Shown one piece after another: positions 59,305 to 64,000 of a stretch of DNA of 64,000 bases; position 1 is the stretch's first letter, and the number at the start of each line of letters is the position of its first letter. Below the pieces are notes generated by a model. That model did no database searches. It was not told the DNA's origin and saw only the letters and a program-made list of their open reading frames with translations. Origin of the DNA: Antedon mediterranea (lineage: Eukaryota > Echinodermata > Crinoidea > Comatulida > Antedonidae); contig NC_092671.1 of assembly GCF_964355755.1 (NCBI RefSeq), positions 27,342,070-27,406,069 of the forward strand. Reading direction: 5' to 3'. The translations under genes and the position numbers were made by a program.

Positions 59305-61796
59305 TTAAAGCAAAACAAATGTAAAATAAGATACAGTATTTAAACTACAAAACTGTAAAATTAATTTTATGAACAGTTTGTGGCAATTTGCTGAATTTAT
59401 GATTCATTTTTTGTTTAGAGACATTCTGCAAGCTGTGGGCCGCGGCCAAGAAACATTTTTTTAAGAGCCATGAGGTGACTTTGAATTTAAAAATTAAAAA
59501 AATTAAATAAAGAAGACAATAATGGGCAATACTCCTGTCACATGTTTGACATTCACAAAAACAATTTTAGCCACCGTAAAGTGCCTTTATTTAAAAGGAA
59601 TACAGTATGTGTTGGGACCTTCGGGCTAAGCTTAATTTCTTGTGGTCAAATATAAACATTAAAAACTAAACAAACATTACATGAGGGTCACTTCTTATAT
59701 TGAGGCGCTATAAAGATTGAAATATAATGTATAAATAAAAATGACCAACGTTAATTAGAATCCAATAATAGTTTTAAAACACAGCTCAATGCCAAAGGAA
59801 AACAGATTTAATTAATAATTAGTGCATTGCCCGCAATGATTTTGTTGACAACCACATCACACTGAATTTTGCCTGTCTGTCTGTAACTAGGTATCCCAAT
59901 GAAAGCGCACCGAGGGGTATCACTTTTGAAATATTGACGAAATTCGAAAAAGTAGTATGACTTTGATGTTAAATAAATCGTATTCAGTCTTAATTAATAC
60001 TTACAAAATTTATATTGTTTGAAAGTACTTGTTTTAATCTATGTATAAGTGTGTTTATAATTAAAATTAATGAATTAGTTGCCGAGAAAATGCGATTTTA
60101 AAACGGTTCTAAAATCCCGTCGAGCCGATTTCCGCGCGTTGAAAACCTCATCGGAAAATCCCCATCAGTTTTCAAAACACGATCGCACGATTACCATTGG
60201 AGCTAGCGGATTAATTTTTGTTGTATGTTATCAGGCTTTAAATAAGCTTTAATTTGATACGAAAATCGTCTTCTATAAATAGGTTTTTCGTAACGAAAAG
60301 TCATTTTTTGTGACAAAAATCCAATTTTGATTCACCGTTTATGGAAAAATATTATGGATTTTGGTATTAAATTATAGCTAAATCTACATTGAAATCGATA
60401 AAACATAGTTTACAAACGTATTGTGCATGGTAATTGAGCGAACTACATTTTAAAATGGTGCATGAGGCGTAAATCCCGTTCAAAATTTTAAAGATCCAAC
60501 CATTATAATCCGGTGAATATTGTAGTGAGTAAAATATTGTACTCTAAAATACGCGCGTGTTTGTTGTGGCGTTTTCCGTTAAATACATTAATGCACCCTA
60601 TCAGCGAATGGTACGTTCCATATTTTGAACACGTTGTTTAGTTTTCCTCGCTCGAGTTCGACCGGCTCGACGCGAGATGTGTGACAGCAGCGATGTCGGA
60701 GATTGACATGTCCTTTTCCGTCGTAGAATATCTGGTTTTACACATTAATTTAACAACTTAAAATTGATGTAATGTGCGGAAGATTTATTATGCAAGTATA
60801 CAATGCAAATGCGTTAGGTTAAAATGAAATTTATTAAGCTAATTTACCAACGTTACATTTGACTCTGTATACGGCGGCCGAAAGTCATTAACTGCGACCG
60901 AAATACTTTAACGGAGCGACTACTGATCGCGAGTAAGCCTTGACTTGGCCTAAACTTTAGCTCCGTATTTCAATTTAATAACGTAATAATACGAAAAGAA
61001 AACAATTTTTATAATGTTATATATACTATTCAGGTAAACAATTAATTGTTTTAATTAACATTGATTATTTTAAATGAGTTTATTTTGACCCATATTGTGC
61101 GTTTGCCTTAAAAGAGCATATCTTACTTAGCAGCCCGGCTTAGATTTGGTGACATAATCATATGGGCCTAAAATCTTGTTTTACGTATTCAAAAGTTATA
61201 TATAATAGTATTTATGATTGAAATTATAAATATAAAGTATATTAAAATATTCTAATAATTATACTTACCGAAAAATAGTGTAAAAGAAAAGAAACAGTAC
61301 ACACCGTTTTTAACATACTTTTTCATTTTTTCTTTTTATAATTTTAAATTTCACCATTACAAAATTTTTTTTTTTTCATATACACATCTAAAATATATTT
61401 ATTAATGAAATATACACTACATTCTAACAAGTACAAAAAAAATTAAATGAATTAGTACAGTAGTTCAAAAGTTACAGATCATTGAAAAATAGCAGTTTTT
61501 TCATTTTTTAGGGAATTCCAGCAAAAATGGGCGTTAAATGCTTTCCTACCACTTTGCGGACCAATAATTTAAAAAATAGGTTTCGTTGAGGCTCCAAAAA
61601 AAATAGAGTTGTACAACTCTGTGATATCTATAGGTTTAACAAAATTCAAAACTTTTAACTAATTATTGTAAAAGTTATAACCTTTTAAAAATGCTTCCAA
61701 TTTCAACTGCAAAAAACACCATTTTTAGGCAAAAAATCGTATATTTTTTTACCACTTTAAATAACCATAACTTTAGAACGGGTAATCGGATTTCAA
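59305..61796. other. Region between transposase and OTU exon
   Basis: Mostly AT-rich without an ORF. 60580-60960 is richer in CG dinucleotides (CTCGAGTTCGACCGGCTCGACGCGAG) and includes a short + frame starting MSEIDMSFSVVEYL at 60692, which could be a first exon or chance. No repeat ends recognised; possibly an intron or internal spacer of a larger minus-strand element. Confidence 0.4.
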
Positions 61797-62342
61797 TCAT
61801 TTAAATCGCAAAATGCTAATTACATTAAGTTCTTTATGGTTAACTGAAAGAAAATGTAAAAAAATTAATCTGAATTTTTTCATTGGGATACCTACTGTAA
61901 CACCTCTTCCAACTATCTTTTTTGTGCAAATTCTGCTGTAAGAATCCTTCTCTGACAATGGTGGTCTAACACATGTAAATGAAATCCTTAAAGCAGCACT
62001 AACAGCATACATTTCAAGCATTGACGCCCATTGTCCTAGTTGTGCCACATGCATGCCTATGTTCTCACTGTGGGTAATTATTGGCCATAAACTTTGTAGA
62101 GCTGGTAGCATGAAACGCGGGTCTGTTGTGTTATACAGAGGTGAATGTTCCATAATTTCTAAGACAGTTATAAGTCTCACATAAGGATGGTGTTCTTCAG
62201 AACCAAACATTCCCAGTGAAACAGCTCGAAAGAAACAATTTCCATCGCCTTGTGTGCACATAGGATTTGAATCTTCACCAGTTAGTTGAAACATGAGTTT
62301 CCGTGCCTGCACATCTATGGATAACTCTTGAACAGGAGCAAT
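61797..62342 (-). CDS. OTU-like cysteine protease domain exon
   Basis: On the minus strand an acceptor CTTACTAG precedes 62342. The frame reads IAPVQELSIDVQARKLMFQL and continues through PMCTQGDGNCFFRAVSLGMF to a stop at 61797. DGNCFFRA is the OTU nucleophile motif (Asp and Cys). The next block HHPYVRLITVLEIMEHSPLY fits the helix that follows. The usual C-terminal His (a WxPNHFxPL-type ending in related proteins) is absent, so the domain is cut short or continues in another exon. OTU domains of this wording accompany animal DNA transposons as well as host deubiquitinases. It is read in the same direction as the transposase at 57-59 kb and upstream of it. The upstream exon was not found; Helitron-like copy D lies in the presumed intron. 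Confidence 0.72.
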   Translation of the reverse strand: MAPVQELSIDVQARKLMFQLTGEDSNPMCTQGDGNCFFRAVSLGMFGSEEHHPYVRLITVLEIMEHSPLYNTTDPRFMLPALQSLWPIITHSENIGMHVAQLGQWASMLEMYAVSAALRISFTCVRPPLSEKDSYSRICTKKIVGRGVTVGIPMKKFRLIFLHFLSVNHKELNVISILRFK

Positions 62343-62576
62343 CTAGTAAGATGTAAAGTTTAAAGTTACTAACATAAACATTTATTATTCACTGGGTGGC
62401 CAGCATGACCAGACACCTATGCCAAATTTTACGATCAAAATGGATTTACAGTACATGTACATTATTATATTATAGGTGCATTCCACAGTACTGTAATTGA
62501 CATAATTAAAAAATAGGCATACTTCAGAATTTATTTCATGTCAAAGATTGAAAATGCAAATGTTATGCCGTAATCA

Positions 62577-63920
62577 TCTATATATAAATTTACGTAAGGG
62601 CAAAATTCGGTAAATCGCGCCTTACTTCTAGAATTTTTACTCGATGGTATGTAAAGTTGGTTCGTACTTTCGGTACTGATTTTAACCACCTGATGTAACC
62701 CTATTTACTAATTAAATTAAGTTAGATAATTAGTTATTGACGATTAAAACGAATTTAGGTTCAACGATTTGTCCCAAATAGGGGTGTTTCCCGATCGTGG
62801 TATACACTGTCTAATGGATGTCCATCTTGAAAAATACCTGCCACAAAAATGCGAGGAGGCTTCGCATTTTCCTATCTCCTCCTACGATAATTGTTTTTAA
62901 TAGCTGAAAACCGGTTGAACAGCTAGAGTACAGCATCATAATGTTGAAGACAGGCCGATTTTCTTTAAAAAATACTATTTTGATAGATTTAATATACGAT
63001 TATACAAATGTATTGATTTGCGGTGAATGGAACATCCCCATCTCTCAGTCTGCCAGAGTTTGGTTTAACACAAGTAGGTAAATTTATGAGCCCTTGGTTT
63101 AACACATACGGTAGGTAAATATATGGGCCCTTTGAGAATAAACTTGCAATACTTTGACAATACTGTAAATACCTATTAACTATTTTTGGTCCTCATTTGA
63201 ATCGAACATTTCTTACTGTGAATGTTCGTACTGTTAGATGTAATATAAAAATATATACAAATAAACTTTATTACTGAGATTGTGGTTAGGCTCTACTGTT
63301 AGATATATAAACACATTATTATATACAAATAAACTTTATACTGACAGTTCCCTGTCGACGTTTGTATTAATTATTAATTAATAATTACCAATAATATAAA
63401 CGTCGTAGTGGTGTATTACTCCATGGTGTATCGTGACATGTACTTTAATATTTCAATCAATTATGACAGTGACAGTTTTAACAAAGTATTAAATCGCAAA
63501 TGTTTTACTGTATTTAGAGGTATATTATTTATAGGCCTATAAAACATGAACAAAATATTTCGTTACTGAGTGGATAAAGAATATATTTAAAAATTGTTCC
63601 TCTTTGTACCTATCCGCTTTCCCATCCCTCAAACCTAATGTTACATACAAAACACAAATTGGGTTTCTTTAAATGAGTCCAAATCAACAATTTGGACTCA
63701 TTTTGTGATAAGTTTCTCCTTCGGAAGTAATTCTCAGGGTGCTAATTTTAGTTGACTACATAAATCATCGTGTCTATTTATTCGTTTCTGTAAACGACAA
63801 TGTATTATATAATAGTACATTTGAAATCGCCAGTTTTGTTACGCTGAAATTGCTGTGTATTCGAGAACCATCTGTGGGCACGACCTAGATGGTACGCAGC
63901 GAAGTGAGCGTACCATCTAG
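62577..63920 (+). repeat. Helitron-like copy D, full length 1344 bp
   Basis: Starts TCTATATATAAATTTACG after A (62576) and ends CGTACCATCTAG (63920), followed by G. The terminal hairpin CTAGATGGTACG / CGTACCATCTAG with a 12-base loop sits directly at the end (63885-63920). Matches A1/A2, B and C in reverse complement. No ORF codes for a replication initiator or helicase. It is the reference copy for the family in this window. Confidence 0.68.
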
Positions 63921-64000
63921 GAGACATAATTACATTTAAATATTGCCTATATTTGTTTATTAGTAAATTATATATGTTTATTAGATGTACTTTTTATGAT

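Noticed and set aside
58811-59324. Hydrophobic + strand ORFs (115 and 161 codons) that look like membrane proteins
   Set aside because: They are the complement of the Asp-rich repeat of the transposase.
1-64000. CRISPR arrays, operons, ribosome binding sites
   Set aside because: Repeats here are tandem satellites without spacers, and the gene structure is eukaryotic, so these categories do not apply.

Overview
The window is eukaryotic and AT-rich. It has long introns with canonical GT/AG junctions, very dense interspersed repeats, and frequent 'taggcctag' words. The repeat types (Helitron-like, MITE, jockey-group LINE, Ty3/gypsy, MULE with OTU) and the USP37 sequence suggest a marine deuterostome invertebrate, most likely an echinoderm. 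That assignment is inference; no marker gene fixes the species.

3.6-22.8 kb, + strand: one host gene, a USP37-type deubiquitinase. Eleven exons with matching phases cover the catalytic Cys box through the His box, with an insert carrying a SUMO-interaction-like motif, two DSG-type degron-like motifs and three ubiquitin-interacting motifs. The N-terminal exons lie before the window or were not recognised. Its introns are filled with repeats: a Helitron-like element nested in another and itself interrupted by a third transposon, four terminal-inverted-repeat elements (MITEs), and a 5.7 kb intron holding a 103-bp minisatellite (21 units) split by a 5'-truncated LINE.

22.8-36.7 kb: no gene recognised; MITEs, a second Helitron-like nest and a pair of ~670-bp inverted repeats. 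36.7-38.8 kb: broken exons of an uncharacterised family with GDHGG, FGDYxF and CxxC motifs, running into a 47-bp minisatellite. 39.3-45.5 kb: a second LINE, apparently split by a ~4.7 kb block bounded by ~190-bp inverted repeats. 46-52 kb: another Helitron-like copy, scrambled Ty3/gypsy pol pieces and a third LINE cut by two MITEs.

52.7-57 kb: a cluster of short hairpins, then about 21 units of a ~173-bp satellite with a three-unit higher-order pattern. 57.0-59.3 kb, - strand: a MULE-type DDE transposase with an acidic 31-residue tandem repeat at its N terminus and one frameshift between the second Asp and the catalytic Glu. 61.8-62.3 kb, - strand: an exon with an OTU cysteine-protease motif, upstream of the transposase in the same direction. 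The window closes with a full 1344-bp copy of the Helitron-like family.

Only the USP37-like gene looks like a functional host gene. The most novel material is the transposon biology: the OTU exon plus MULE transposase plus abutting satellite, the precisely dissectable Helitron-like nests, several unrelated MITEs sharing TACCGTA ends, and tandem arrays with emerging higher-order structure.
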